NCBI GenBank assembly: GCA_034180455.1
Contig: JAXFOG010000017.1
Span: 7,721-71,720 of the forward strand
DNA from: JAAZPT01 sp034180455
GTDB taxonomy: Bacteria > Bacillota > Clostridia > Christensenellales > Aristaeellaceae
DNA length: 64,000 bases
Direction: 5' to 3'
The notes below the pieces were generated by a model. It saw nothing but the letters and a program-made list of their open reading frames with translations, was not told the DNA's origin and searched no databases. A program made the translations under genes and the position numbers. Positions 33,873-42,951 of this stretch are shown piece after piece. How positions within the stretch are numbered: position 1 is the first letter of the stretch; every line of letters starts with the position of its first letter.

Positions 33873-34637
33873 ATGGGTCAAAAAGTAAATCCACATGGTG
33901 CTCGTGTTGGCGTTATATTACCTTGGAGTACCCGCTGGTATGCTAATAAAAAGGATTTTGCGAAAAATCTCCTAGAAGATTACAAAATTCGCGAGTATCT
34001 TAAGAAAAAGTGCTTTAATGCAGGCGTATCACGTATTGACATTGAACGTAGCGCAAATAAGACAAATGTGTTTATCCATGCAGGTAAGCCAGGTTTGATC
34101 GCACGTAGTGGAGAAGAAATTACAAAACTTAATGCAGACTTGGCATCTCATATTGGAAATGCTGCAAACGTAAACATTATTGAAGTTAAAAAACCAGAGC
34201 TTGATGCTCAGCTTGTTGCAGAGAGTGTTGCTGGTCAGCTAGAAAAACGTATCAGCTTCCGTAGAGCTATGAAACAAAGCATACAGCGTTCAATGCGTGC
34301 AGGTGCAAAGGGTATTAAGGTTAGTCTTGCAGGTCGTGTTGGTGGAGCAGATATAGCACGTACAGAGCATTATCACGAAGGTTCTATCCCACTGCAAACA
34401 CTTAGAGCCAACATAGACTATGGTTTTGCTGAAGCAGATACCACATATGGCAAGCTAGGTGTAAAGGTTTGGATATACAAGGGTCAAATGCTTCCTGGCG
34501 CAAAAAACAGACCTGAATTACAGGATAATAAACGTGAGGAAAGACCTCGTAGATACAACAGAGATTACAACAATAGAAACTATAATAGAGAGAACAGAAA
34601 TAACAAGCGCGAAGAAGTCAAGGAAGGAGGAAGATAG
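33873..34637 (+). CDS. rpsC: 30S ribosomal protein S3 with low-complexity tail
   Basis: 254 residues. Starts MGQKVNPHGARVGVI; a KH domain and a C-terminal domain with GAKGIKVSLAGRVGGADIART follow. About 35 extra residues at the end are rich in Arg, Asn, Tyr and Glu (RRYNRDYNNRNYNREN), probably disordered and RNA-binding. S3 lines the mRNA entry channel. Four nt from rplP. Confidence 0.98.
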   Translation: MGQKVNPHGARVGVILPWSTRWYANKKDFAKNLLEDYKIREYLKKKCFNAGVSRIDIERSANKTNVFIHAGKPGLIARSGEEITKLNADLASHIGNAANVNIIEVKKPELDAQLVAESVAGQLEKRISFRRAMKQSIQRSMRAGAKGIKVSLAGRVGGADIARTEHYHEGSIPLQTLRANIDYGFAEADTTYGKLGVKVWIYKGQMLPGAKNRPELQDNKREERPRRYNRDYNNRNYNRENRNNKREEVKEGGR

Positions 34638-34640
34638 TCC

Positions 34641-35132
34641 ATGTTAATGCCAAAGAGAGTTAAACGCCGTCGTCAGCATAGAGGCAGAATGACTGGTAAG
34701 GCAATGCGTGGTAATTTCCTTGCTTATGGCGATTTTGGTCTGCAGGCTACAACTCCAGGTTGGGTAACAAGCCAGCAGATAGAAGCAGCACGTATTGCTC
34801 TTACTCGTTATATCAAGCGTGGCGGTCAGGTTTGGATTAAGATTTTCCCCGATAAGCCTGTAACCAAGAAGCCTGCTGAAACCAGAATGGGTTCTGGTAA
34901 AGGTTCACCAGAATTCTGGGTAGCAGTAGTAAAGCCAGGCAGAGTTCTGTTCGAGATAAAGGGTGTTTCAGAAACAGATGCTAGGGAGGCATTAAGACTT
35001 GCAGGTCATAAGCTTCCTATTAAGACAAAAATTATTAAGAGAGACAATATTGCAGAAGCTAGTACTAATGTAAAAAAAGCTGCAGTAGCTCAACAAAATG
35101 AGGAAAATACAGAAGCGGGTGGTGAAGCATAA
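34641..35132 (+). CDS. rplP: 50S ribosomal protein L16
   Basis: 163 residues, about 20 more than typical because of an Ala/Glu/Asn-rich tail. MLMPKRVKRRRQHRGRM matches the family start and fixes the ATG at 34641. Binds near the A-site tRNA. Stop overlaps the rpmC start. Confidence 0.98.
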   Translation: MLMPKRVKRRRQHRGRMTGKAMRGNFLAYGDFGLQATTPGWVTSQQIEAARIALTRYIKRGGQVWIKIFPDKPVTKKPAETRMGSGKGSPEFWVAVVKPGRVLFEIKGVSETDAREALRLAGHKLPIKTKIIKRDNIAEASTNVKKAAVAQQNEENTEAGGEA

Positions 35133-35323
35133 TGAAGGCTAACGATTTTACCGGAATGAGCCCTGATGAAATCAGAAATAAAGTTATAGAATTAAAGAGT
35201 GAACTCTTCAACCTTCGTTTTCAGCTTGCAACCGGACAACTTCAAAACACAATGGCTATTAAGAATGTAAAGCGTGATATTGCTCGTGCAAAGACAGTTC
35301 TAAGCCAAAAGGAAGCCAAGTAG
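35132..35323 (+). CDS. rpmC: 50S ribosomal protein L29
   Basis: 63 residues; MSPDEIRNKVIELKSELFNLRFQ followed by KNVKRDIARAKTVL (read as two short motifs, ELFNLRFQ and RDIARAKT). Two-helix protein near the tunnel exit. TAATG coupling with rplP. Confidence 0.98.
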   Translation: MKANDFTGMSPDEIRNKVIELKSELFNLRFQLATGQLQNTMAIKNVKRDIARAKTVLSQKEAK

Positions 35324-35352
35324 GCTAAAGCGAAGAGTAGGAGGAGCTTCAA

Positions 35353-35613
35353 ATGTCAGAATCAAGAGGACTTCGTAAGACACGTGTTGGCATGGTAGTG
35401 AGCGACAAAATGGATAAAACTGTTGTTGTTGAGATCAAGACCCGCGTAAGCCATCCACTTTACGGAAAGATTATGAATAAAACGACAAAGCTTAAAGCCC
35501 ATGATGAATCAAATCAGTGTGGCACAGGCGATAAAGTTCGTGTAATGGAAACACGCCCTCTCAGTCGCGAAAAGCGTTGGCGTGTAGTAGAAATATTAGA
35601 GAAGGCTAAATAA
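35353..35613 (+). CDS. rpsQ: 30S ribosomal protein S17
   Basis: 86 residues; TRVGMVVSDKMDKTVVVEI and ETRPLSREKRWRVVEILEKA are standard. Primary 16S rRNA binder. AGGAGG precedes the ATG. Confidence 0.99.
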   Translation: MSESRGLRKTRVGMVVSDKMDKTVVVEIKTRVSHPLYGKIMNKTTKLKAHDESNQCGTGDKVRVMETRPLSREKRWRVVEILEKAK

Positions 35614-35656
35614 ATAAGCCACTTAGGTTTTACCTAATAGCAAAGGAGGAAAACGT

Positions 35657-36028
35657 ATGATTCAGCCACAAACAAGGCTAAAGGTTGCCGATAATTCTGG
35701 CGCAAAAGAAATAATGTGCATACGTGTTTTGGGCGGTTCTTTTCGCCGTCATGGCTCCGTTGGCGATGTTATTGTAGCCAGCGTGAAGTCTGCTCAATCG
35801 GGTGGCACTGTTAAAAAAGGCGATGTTGTAAAGGCCGTAATCGTAAGACAGCATAAGAGCATGCGTCGTGTAGATGGCAGCTATATCCGTTTTGACGATA
35901 ATGCAGCTGTACTTATAGATAGCACAAATATGCCACGCGGTACACGTATTTTTGGACCCGTTGCAAGAGAACTGCGTTCAAACAAAGATTTTATGAAAAT
36001 AGTTTCCCTTGCTCCGGAAGTACTTTAG
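35657..36028 (+). CDS. rplN: 50S ribosomal protein L14
   Basis: 123 residues; MIQPQTRLKVADNSGAKEIMC is the hallmark N-terminus. Contacts the 30S subunit and is the docking site of silencing factor RsfS. AAGGAGG upstream; a 43-nt gap before it contains no clear signal. Confidence 0.99.
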   Translation: MIQPQTRLKVADNSGAKEIMCIRVLGGSFRRHGSVGDVIVASVKSAQSGGTVKKGDVVKAVIVRQHKSMRRVDGSYIRFDDNAAVLIDSTNMPRGTRIFGPVARELRSNKDFMKIVSLAPEVL

Positions 36029-36040
36029 GAGGTATCACTG

Positions 36041-36394
36041 ATGAATAAAGTGCATGTAAAAAAAGGTGATAAGGTAGTTGTACTTTCCGGTAACGAGGAT
36101 TTTCGCGGCAAGGAAGGTAAGGTTCTTACCGTTATCACAAAGAAAAATAGAGTCGTTGTTGAGGGCTTAGCCATGGTGACAAAGCACCAAAAGCCTCGCC
36201 GTGAAGGTGAGAGTGGTGGCACATTCCAAAAGGAACGTAGCATTGATGCATCAAATGTAATGCTAGTATGCCCAAAATGCGGCAAGCCTACCAGAGTTGG
36301 TAGACGTGAAGTTGCCATTGAAGATGAAAATGGCAACAAAAAGGTTAAAAGAGTTCGTGTTTGCAAAAAGTGCAAACAGGATATAGACGAATAG
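36041..36394 (+). CDS. rplX: 50S ribosomal protein L24, zinc-ribbon form
   Basis: 117 residues. N-terminal KOW motif (KKGDKVVVLSGNEDFRGKEG). The C-terminal half carries two CxxC pairs, CPKCGKPTRVG and CKKCKQD, that likely bind zinc; many L24 proteins have lost them. Assembly initiator for 50S. Confidence 0.98.
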   Translation: MNKVHVKKGDKVVVLSGNEDFRGKEGKVLTVITKKNRVVVEGLAMVTKHQKPRREGESGGTFQKERSIDASNVMLVCPKCGKPTRVGRREVAIEDENGNKKVKRVRVCKKCKQDIDE

Positions 36395-36405
36395 GAGGGT
36401 TTGAT

Positions 36406-36948
36406 ATGGCTTCAAGGATTAAAGAAAAATATAATACGGAAGTTGCTCCTGCTCTCCAAGAAAAATTCGGATATAAGAACGTTATGGAGATTCCAAAGCT
36501 TCACAAGATAGTAATCAACTCAGGTCTTGGTGATTGCAAGGATAATGGTAAAGCTTTGCAGACAGCTATTGAAGAGCTTGCTATTATATCTGGTCAAGCT
36601 CCATATATCACAAAAGCTCGCAAAAGTATTGCAAACTTTAAAGTTCGTGCTGGTATGAGCGTTGGTGCAAAGGTAACATTGCGTGGTCAGCGTATGGAAG
36701 AATTCTACGACAAACTAGTAAACATTGCTTTACCACGTGTTCGTGACTTCCGTGGCGTTTCCACAAAGGCATTTGATGGTCGTGGTAACTATTCCCTTGG
36801 CATCCGTGAGCAGCTTCTATTCCCTGAAATCGATTATGATAAGGTAGATAAGATTCGTGGTATGGAAATAGTATTTGTTACAAGTGCTAAAACTGATGAA
36901 GAGTGCAAAGAGCTGTTGTCATTGCTCGGAATGCCATTTGCAAAGTAA
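36406..36948 (+). CDS. rplE: 50S ribosomal protein L5
   Basis: 180 residues. The ATG at 36406 is preceded by GGAGGG; an upstream in-frame ATG at 36361 lies inside rplX. VMEIPKLHKIVINSGLGDCK and FPEIDYDKVDKIRGMEI are typical. Binds 5S rRNA. Confidence 0.99.
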   Translation: MASRIKEKYNTEVAPALQEKFGYKNVMEIPKLHKIVINSGLGDCKDNGKALQTAIEELAIISGQAPYITKARKSIANFKVRAGMSVGAKVTLRGQRMEEFYDKLVNIALPRVRDFRGVSTKAFDGRGNYSLGIREQLLFPEIDYDKVDKIRGMEIVFVTSAKTDEECKELLSLLGMPFAK

Positions 36949-36958
36949 GGAGAGTACC

Positions 36959-37144
36959 ATGGCAAAAACAAGTTTAAAAGTTAAGGCAAGTCGCCCAGCA
37001 AAATATTCTACAAGGGCTTATACCCGTTGTTCTATATGTGGCAGACCACATTCAGTGCTGCGTAAATATGGCATTTGCCGTGTATGTTTTAGAGAACTGG
37101 CCTATAAAGGTCAAATTCCAGGAGTCCGCAAGGCCAGTTGGTAA
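36959..37144 (+). CDS. rpsN: 30S ribosomal protein S14 type Z
   Basis: 61 residues, the short zinc-binding (C+) form with CSICGRPHSVLRKYGICRVC. This form is typical of Firmicutes S10-spc operons. AAGGAG overlaps the end of rplE; start at ATG 36959. Confidence 0.99.
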   Translation: MAKTSLKVKASRPAKYSTRAYTRCSICGRPHSVLRKYGICRVCFRELAYKGQIPGVRKASW

Positions 37145-37172
37145 GCGGAAATAATGCAAAGGAGGTCAAAAC

Positions 37173-37571
37173 ATGGTTGTAAACGATCCCATCGCAGATA
37201 TGCTTACGCGTATTCGCAATGCTCAGGTTGCAAAGCATGAATCTGTGCTTGTACCTGCCAGCAACACAAAGAAGGCAATCGCCAAAATTCTTTTGGATGA
37301 AGGCTATTTGAAAGATGTTGAATATATAGACGAAGGGCCACAAGGATCTATCAAGCTTGTGCTAAAGTATGTTGAAGGCAAGCAGCCTGTTATAGGTGGT
37401 CTAAAGCGTATTAGCAAGCCCGGACTGCGTATATATGCGCAGAGCAATGAGCTACCTCAGGTATTGGGTGGACTCGGAATTGCTATTATCAGCACTTCAA
37501 AAGGTATTATGACAAGCCGCAATGCTCGTAAAGAGGGTATCGGTGGCGAAGTATTGGCGTATATTTGGTAA
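37173..37571 (+). CDS. rpsH: 30S ribosomal protein S8
   Basis: 132 residues; NDPIADMLTRIRNAQVAKHE and the C-terminal ISTSKGIMTSRNARKEGIGG are conserved. Binds 16S central domain and in E. coli represses the spc operon. GGAGG upstream. Confidence 0.99.
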   Translation: MVVNDPIADMLTRIRNAQVAKHESVLVPASNTKKAIAKILLDEGYLKDVEYIDEGPQGSIKLVLKYVEGKQPVIGGLKRISKPGLRIYAQSNELPQVLGGLGIAIISTSKGIMTSRNARKEGIGGEVLAYIW

Positions 37572-37598
37572 TCTAACGCATCATAAGGAGGAAAAATT

Positions 37599-38138
37599 AT
37601 GTCTAGAATCGGAAAAATGCCGATTACAATCCCTGCGGGCGTTACTATTACAGTAGACGACAATAACACTGTTCATGTGAAAGGCCCAAAAGGTGAACTT
37701 TCTCAGGCAGTGAACCGCGCAATTAGCATAGAACAGCAGGACGGTGTTGTTACACTTACTCGTCCTTCTGATTCAAAGCCACATAAGGCATTGCATGGAT
37801 TGTATCGCGCTCTAATACACAATATGGTAGTGGGAGTAAGTGAAGGTTTCCAGAAAACTTTAATTCTAGTAGGCACAGGTTATCGTGCAGAAGTAAAGGG
37901 TAAGGATCTAAATCTTAATATTGGTTTCTCACATCCTGTTGTAATAGCAGCTCCAGATAAAGTAACATTTACTACACCAGAACCTACTAAGATAGTTATC
38001 TCAGGTGTTGATAAGCAGGTTGTTGGTAATCTAGCTGCAGATATAAGAGAGCTTAGAAAGCCTGAACCATATCTTGGTAAAGGTATCAAATACGAAAACG
38101 AATATATCCGCCGTAAGGTTGGTAAAACAGGCAAATAA
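37599..38138 (+). CDS. rplF: 50S ribosomal protein L6
   Basis: 179 residues with two similar domains. MSRIGKMPITIPAGVTITVD and KPEPYLGKGIKYENEYIRRK mark the ends. Sits near the factor-binding site. AAGGAGG before the ATG. Confidence 0.99.
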   Translation: MSRIGKMPITIPAGVTITVDDNNTVHVKGPKGELSQAVNRAISIEQQDGVVTLTRPSDSKPHKALHGLYRALIHNMVVGVSEGFQKTLILVGTGYRAEVKGKDLNLNIGFSHPVVIAAPDKVTFTTPEPTKIVISGVDKQVVGNLAADIRELRKPEPYLGKGIKYENEYIRRKVGKTGK

Positions 38139-38156
38139 TAAAAGGAGTGAACGCAA

Positions 38157-38534
38157 ATGTATTCAAGACGTGATAAAAACGAAGTTCGTCTTATTCGTCA
38201 TGCGCGTGTGCGTAAAAATCTTAGCGGCACTTCCGAGTTGCCAAGATTATGCGTATATCGCAGCCTGAATCATATTTATGCTCAGGTAATTGATGATAGC
38301 AAAGCTCCATCAGGCGTAACATTAGTTAGCGCATCTTCATTGGAGCAGGAAATAAAAGATCAGATTGCAGGTCTTAACAAAAAAGACGTTGCAAAGGTAG
38401 TAGGCAAGGCAGTTGCAGAGCGTGCGCTTAAGGCAGGCGTAGAAAAAGTTGTATTTGACCGTGGTGGTTATCTATATACGGGTAGAGTACAGTCTTTAGC
38501 AGAAGGCGCTCGTGAAGCCGGGCTAAAGTTTTAG
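38157..38534 (+). CDS. rplR: 50S ribosomal protein L18
   Basis: 125 residues; RHARVRKNLSGTSELPRLCV and FDRGGYLYTGRVQSLAEGAR are typical. Binds 5S rRNA with L5. Confidence 0.99.
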   Translation: MYSRRDKNEVRLIRHARVRKNLSGTSELPRLCVYRSLNHIYAQVIDDSKAPSGVTLVSASSLEQEIKDQIAGLNKKDVAKVVGKAVAERALKAGVEKVVFDRGGYLYTGRVQSLAEGAREAGLKF

Positions 38535-38551
38535 CAAAGGAGGAGCACGTA

Positions 38552-39064
38552 ATGCAAAGAAACAATCGCATGAATCGCAGGGAACCAAGCGAATTTAAAG
38601 AAAGACTGGTTTCACTAAACCGTGTTACCAAGGTTGTTAAGGGTGGCCGTAATATGCGCTTTGCTGCACTTATGGTAGTAGGCGATGAAAAAGGCAGAGT
38701 TGGCTGTGGCATTGGTAAGAGTGCAGAAATTTCTGATGCTATCCGTAAGGGGGCAGCTGTTGCCAAAAAGAACCTAATTAACGTTCCTATGGTAAATACT
38801 ACAATTCCTCACGAGACAAAGGGTACCTATGGTACAGCTCTTGTACATCTTGTTCCAGCAGAAGAAGGTGCTGGTCTGATTGCAGGTGGCGCTGCTCGTG
38901 CAGTATTAGAACTTAGTGGAATTAAGGATATTAGAACAAAATCCTATGGCTCAAGCAATAGGGTAAATACAGTAAAGGCAACAATAGAAGGTTTAAAAAA
39001 TCTTATGTCTGCCGAAACAGTAGCTAAAAACCGTGGTAAATCTGTAGAAGAGATTACGGAATAG
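38552..39064 (+). CDS. rpsE: 30S ribosomal protein S5
   Basis: 170 residues. FKERLVSLNRVTKVVKGGRN and GSSNRVNTVKATIEGL are standard. Involved in translational accuracy. AAGGAGG upstream. Confidence 0.99.
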   Translation: MQRNNRMNRREPSEFKERLVSLNRVTKVVKGGRNMRFAALMVVGDEKGRVGCGIGKSAEISDAIRKGAAVAKKNLINVPMVNTTIPHETKGTYGTALVHLVPAEEGAGLIAGGAARAVLELSGIKDIRTKSYGSSNRVNTVKATIEGLKNLMSAETVAKNRGKSVEEITE

Positions 39065-39077
39065 GAGGATATTTATA

Positions 39078-39260
39078 ATGAAATTAGCTATTACATTAAA
39101 AAAGTCTCCTATTGCTTCACTCGAAAAGCATAAGAGGACTGTAAAGGCTTTAGGTCTACGTAAAGTTGGCCAAACAGTTGTACAGCCAGACAATGCTTGC
39201 GTTCGTGGTATGATCTTTGTAGTTAAGCACATGGTTGATGTAGCGCAAGTAGAGGAATAG
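39078..39260 (+). CDS. rpmD: 50S ribosomal protein L30
   Basis: 60 residues; KLAITLKKSPIASLEKHKRT and LGLRKVGQTVVQPDN match the family. GGAGG 8 nt before the ATG. Confidence 0.98.
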   Translation: MKLAITLKKSPIASLEKHKRTVKALGLRKVGQTVVQPDNACVRGMIFVVKHMVDVAQVEE

Positions 39261-39275
39261 GAGGGTAAACAAATT

Positions 39276-39716
39276 ATGAACTTACATGATTTGAGACCGA
39301 CTGAAGGCTCAAGAACAGCACCAAAAAGGTTAGGCAGAGGCACAGGCTCAGGTCTTGGAAAAACCTCCGGTAAAGGACACAAGGGCGCAAAGGCTCGTAG
39401 TGGCGGTGGTAAGGCTCCTGGATTTGAGGGTGGTCAGATGCCACTTATCCGTCGCGTACCAAAGCGTGGATTTACTAACATTTTTAGAGTAGAATATGCC
39501 AATATAAATGTAGAAAATCTTAACTCTTTTGAAGACGGTGCAGTAGTAGATCAAAACACACTGCTTGAAGCTGGCCTTATTCATAAGGGCTATGCTGGTC
39601 TAAAAGTACTAGGAGGTGGAGAGCTTAACAAGAAACTTCATGTTATAGCTGATAAATTTTCTGCTTCCGCAAAAGAAAAGATAGAGGCCCTGGGTGGAAA
39701 GACAGAGGTGAAATGA
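39276..39716 (+). CDS. rplO: 50S ribosomal protein L15
   Basis: 146 residues. Flexible N-terminus GRGTGSGLGKTSGKGHKGAK followed by FEGGQMPLIRRVPKRGF. Late assembly protein. Ends one base before secY, a conserved coupling. Confidence 0.99.
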   Translation: MNLHDLRPTEGSRTAPKRLGRGTGSGLGKTSGKGHKGAKARSGGGKAPGFEGGQMPLIRRVPKRGFTNIFRVEYANINVENLNSFEDGAVVDQNTLLEAGLIHKGYAGLKVLGGGELNKKLHVIADKFSASAKEKIEALGGKTEVK

Positions 39717-39717
39717 T

Positions 39718-40977
39718 ATGTGGGAAACTTTGCGTAATGCTTTCAAAGTAAAAGAAATTAAAAAGAAACTCCTATATACATTTTTCATGCTTCTTGTATT
39801 CAGACTCGTAAGTGTAATTCCAGCTCCTGGAGTTAACTTTGCAGCTGTAAAGAATTCTATGAATACCAACCTGGATGCTCTGGATCTTGTTAATATGATG
39901 ACAGGTAATGCTTTCCAGAACATGACCGTTATGGCAATGGGAATTACCCCATACATTAACGCCAGCATTATAATGCAATTACTTGCAGTTGCAATTCCTG
40001 CACTTGAGAAACTACAAAAGCAGGGTGAGGAAGGCCGCAAAAAGATTGCACAAATTACTAGGTATGTTACAATAGGTCTTGCGCTTTTCCAAGCTATTGG
40101 CCTTGTAACTAGCTTAGGTTATATCAAGCCTGGTGCATTTAACTACTTCTTAGTTGGTGTATCTATGGCAGCTGGCTCAGCATTTGCTATGTGGCTTGGT
40201 GAAAGAATAACCACCTATGGCATTGGCAATGGTGTATCCTTGATCATCTTTGCAGGTATTATGTCAAACTTGTTCAACGGGATCAGAACTTTGTTTGCTC
40301 AAGCATTCACAACAGGTTTGCTTTCCAGTTGGATTAAGATATTCATCATAATAGCATTGCTGATATTCATGGTAATTGTAATTACATTTATCAACTTAGG
40401 CGAAAGACGTATTCCAATCAACTATGCAAAACGTGTAAAAGGCAGAAAAATGTATGGTGGACAAAACACCTATATGCCTATTAAAGTAGATGCAAGCGGT
40501 GTGCTTCCTCTAATTTTCGCATTTGCGTTTATGTCATTCCCGTCCACTATTATTCAGCTTACAAATCCAAAGGGATCATTTGCTCAGTGGTGGGGTATGA
40601 ATCTAGGCCATGGAACATTTGGATATATACTAGTTACAGGTCTATTGATATTCGGATTTACTTTCTTCTATTCAGCAATAACATATAATCCGGTTGATAT
40701 AGCAAAGAGTTTGCAAGAGAATGGTGGCACTATACCAGGCATACGCTCAGGTAGTGCAACTGTAAAGTATATTAGCAAGGTTAAAAATAGACTTACAACA
40801 TTTGATGCTCTATTCCTAGCTATAATAGCTACACTTCCTACCGTTGCTACAGCGCAGCTTAAGGAAGCCATTCCTTTTGCAGCATCATCCATATTAATCG
40901 CCGTAAGTGTTGCTCTTGAAACAATGCGCGAGCTGGAAGGTCAACTAACAACTCGTAATTATCAAGGTTTCCTATAA
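39718..40977 (+). CDS. secY: Protein translocase subunit SecY
   Basis: 419 residues with ten helices forming the export channel. FRLVSVIPAPGVNF, GITPYINASIIMQLL and NYAKRVKGRKMYGGQNTYMP (cytoplasmic loops that bind SecA and ribosome) are clear. AGAGGTG precedes the ATG. Followed by a hairpin that may reduce read-through into adk. Confidence 0.99.
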   Translation: MWETLRNAFKVKEIKKKLLYTFFMLLVFRLVSVIPAPGVNFAAVKNSMNTNLDALDLVNMMTGNAFQNMTVMAMGITPYINASIIMQLLAVAIPALEKLQKQGEEGRKKIAQITRYVTIGLALFQAIGLVTSLGYIKPGAFNYFLVGVSMAAGSAFAMWLGERITTYGIGNGVSLIIFAGIMSNLFNGIRTLFAQAFTTGLLSSWIKIFIIIALLIFMVIVITFINLGERRIPINYAKRVKGRKMYGGQNTYMPIKVDASGVLPLIFAFAFMSFPSTIIQLTNPKGSFAQWWGMNLGHGTFGYILVTGLLIFGFTFFYSAITYNPVDIAKSLQENGGTIPGIRSGSATVKYISKVKNRLTTFDALFLAIIATLPTVATAQLKEAIPFAASSILIAVSVALETMRELEGQLTTRNYQGFL

Positions 40978-40983
40978 AATAAT

Positions 40984-41006
40984 ACCGGCGTACACTCTAC
41001 GCCGGT
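40984..41006 (+). terminator. Hairpin between secY and adk (attenuator-like)
   Basis: Perfect 9-bp stem ACCGGCGTA / TACGCCGGT, 5-nt loop, then TTACTTA. The U-tract is weak, so it may be a partial terminator or an RNA processing site. Confidence 0.65.
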
Positions 41007-41032
41007 TTACTTACATTAAAGGAGGGAATAAT

Positions 41033-41662
41033 ATGAATGCTATTTTCTTAGGACCTCCCGGAGCAGGGAAAGGCACGCAGGCACAAAAAATTTGTAAGGA
41101 ATTTGGTATTCCTCAAATTTCTACTGGCGACATTCTTAGAAAAGCCATTGCCGATGGCACTTCAATAGGGCTAAAGGCAAAAGAATACATGGATAATGGT
41201 CAACTTGTACCAGACAGTATTGTTATAGAGATTGCTAAGGAACGTCTACAAGCCAACGACTGCAAAAATGGTTATGTATTAGATGGATTTCCACGCACAG
41301 TTGCTCAAGCAGAAGCTCTAGATACCATTGCAGATATCAACTTTGTAATCAATATTGATGTAAAAGATGAAGTTATTATAAATCGCCTTGGTGGAAGACG
41401 CGTATGTCCTAAATGTGGAGCTGTATATCATATAGATTGGCTCAATGGATCTAAAGCATGTAAAAATTGTAGTACAGAGCTAGTTCAACGTAAGGATGAT
41501 TGCGAGTCAACAATTAAAGAACGCCTTAGAGTATATGCAGAGCAGACAGCGCCACTTATTGACTACTATGAAAAATTAGGTAAAATAGTAAGTGTAAATG
41601 GTGCAAAAGAGATGGACAGCATTACTGCTGAAATTCGTAAAGTTTTTGAGGCATATAAATGA
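41033..41662 (+). CDS. adk: Adenylate kinase, zinc-lid form
   Basis: 209 residues. P-loop GPPGAGKGTQ at residues 7-16; the lid has CPKC and CKNC pairs that bind structural zinc, usual in Gram-positives. Interconverts AMP, ADP and ATP. AAGGAGG precedes the ATG; stop overlaps map (ATGA). Confidence 0.99.
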   Translation: MNAIFLGPPGAGKGTQAQKICKEFGIPQISTGDILRKAIADGTSIGLKAKEYMDNGQLVPDSIVIEIAKERLQANDCKNGYVLDGFPRTVAQAEALDTIADINFVINIDVKDEVIINRLGGRRVCPKCGAVYHIDWLNGSKACKNCSTELVQRKDDCESTIKERLRVYAEQTAPLIDYYEKLGKIVSVNGAKEMDSITAEIRKVFEAYK

Positions 41663-42426
41663 TTAGTATCAAAAATCCAATTCAAATTCAAAAGATGAGA
41701 GATTCTGGTAAGATACTTTATGATGCTCTGCAGGAAACAATACTGCATGTTAAATCAGGCGTTAGTACAAAAGAGCTAGATCATGTTGCAGATAAATATA
41801 TCTGCCGTTATGGAAAGCCAGCCTTTAAAGGATATGAGGGTTTTCCTGCAGCATTATGTACAAGTGTAAATGATACAGTAGTGCATGGCATACCTAGTTA
41901 TAAAGAAGTGCTTAAAGACGGAGACGTTATTAGCCTAGACTGTGGAGTTTTGCTTGATGGTTGGTATAGCGATAGTGCTATTACCGTAGGCGTAGGAGAG
42001 ATCAGTCAAGAGGCTAAAGATCTTATAGAATATACTGAAAAATCCTTTTTTGAAGGAGCCAGGAAAGCAATAGCTGGTGCAAGGTTAGGCGATATTGGAG
42101 CAGCCGTATCTATGTGCGTCGCTCCTAAAAATTATGGCGTTGTAAGAGATCTTACTGGCCACGGTATCGGTAAAGATTTGCATGAAGAACCAAGTATTTA
42201 TAACTTTGGTACAGCAGGCAAAGGCAGTAGAATCTATAAAGGCATGACTATATGTATAGAGCCAATGATTACATCTGGAACATGGAAAGTATATATGACT
42301 GAAGATGATGGCTGGAATATTAAGACTCAAGATGGTTCACTAAGTTCTCATTATGAGCATACTTTGTTGATTAGAGATGGTTTGCCAGAGTTGCTGACCT
42401 ATCCTGGATTTGAATGGAAGGAGTGA
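41659..42426 (+). CDS. map: Methionine aminopeptidase type I
   Basis: 255 residues. Metal ligands in DCGVLLDGWYSDSA (two Asp), LTGHGIGKDLHEEP (His), CIEPM (Glu) and the closing HYEHTLLI region (Glu). Removes N-terminal Met from nascent proteins. Coupled to adk by ATGA overlap. Confidence 0.98.
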   Translation: MISIKNPIQIQKMRDSGKILYDALQETILHVKSGVSTKELDHVADKYICRYGKPAFKGYEGFPAALCTSVNDTVVHGIPSYKEVLKDGDVISLDCGVLLDGWYSDSAITVGVGEISQEAKDLIEYTEKSFFEGARKAIAGARLGDIGAAVSMCVAPKNYGVVRDLTGHGIGKDLHEEPSIYNFGTAGKGSRIYKGMTICIEPMITSGTWKVYMTEDDGWNIKTQDGSLSSHYEHTLLIRDGLPELLTYPGFEWKE

Positions 42427-42433
42427 GCAGCGC

Positions 42434-42712
42434 TTGAACGATTTTTCGTTTGAAGTAGGCCGCATAGTAGTTTCCAAACAAGGCAGAGATAAGGGCAGAG
42501 CGTTTATAGTATCAGAACTTATAAATGAAAACTTTGTAATGTTGATTGATGGCGATTTACGTAAGCTTTCAAAGCCTAAACTTAAGAAAGTTAAGCACCT
42601 TAGATCAACGCCTTATATGGCAAATGATTTTATTAGTAAACTTATAAATAAGCAGAACATTTTGGATAGCGATATTAGAAAAGAAATTGACAGAATAAGG
42701 GAGGAATGTTAG
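42434..42712 (+). CDS. KOW-domain RNA-binding protein
   Basis: 92 residues with a KOW motif (GRIVVSKQGRDKGRAFIVSE) similar to the L14e/L6e-like proteins found between map and infA in Firmicutes. The TTG at 42434 is chosen because AAGGAG lies 10 nt upstream and the protein then begins MNDFSFEVG; an ATG at 42410 lies inside map. Probably ribosome-associated; function unproven. Confidence 0.85.
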   Translation: MNDFSFEVGRIVVSKQGRDKGRAFIVSELINENFVMLIDGDLRKLSKPKLKKVKHLRSTPYMANDFISKLINKQNILDSDIRKEIDRIREEC

Positions 42713-42933
42713 TGTCAAAAGATGATGTTTTAGAGATGGAAGGTACTATTGTAGAAGCACTCCCGAATGCAATGTTTCTTGTGGAGCTTCCTAATGGTCA
42801 CAAAATTTTATCTCACATTTCCGGTAAGATGCGTATGAACTATATACGTATATATCCTGGTGATAAAGTAAAAGTAGAGCTTTCTCCTTATGACCTCACA
42901 AGAGGAAGAATTACTTGGAGAAGCAAAAATTAA
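42712..42933 (+). CDS. infA: Translation initiation factor IF-1
   Basis: 73 residues. The GTG at 42712 gives the family start MSKDDVLEMEG and sits 7 nt from GGGAGG; the ATG at 42706 is too close to that site. The start overlaps the stop of the KOW gene (TAGTG). OB-fold, binds the A site. Confidence 0.98.
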   Translation: MSKDDVLEMEGTIVEALPNAMFLVELPNGHKILSHISGKMRMNYIRIYPGDKVKVELSPYDLTRGRITWRSKN

Positions 42934-42951
42934 TTTAAGGAGGCATTTACG

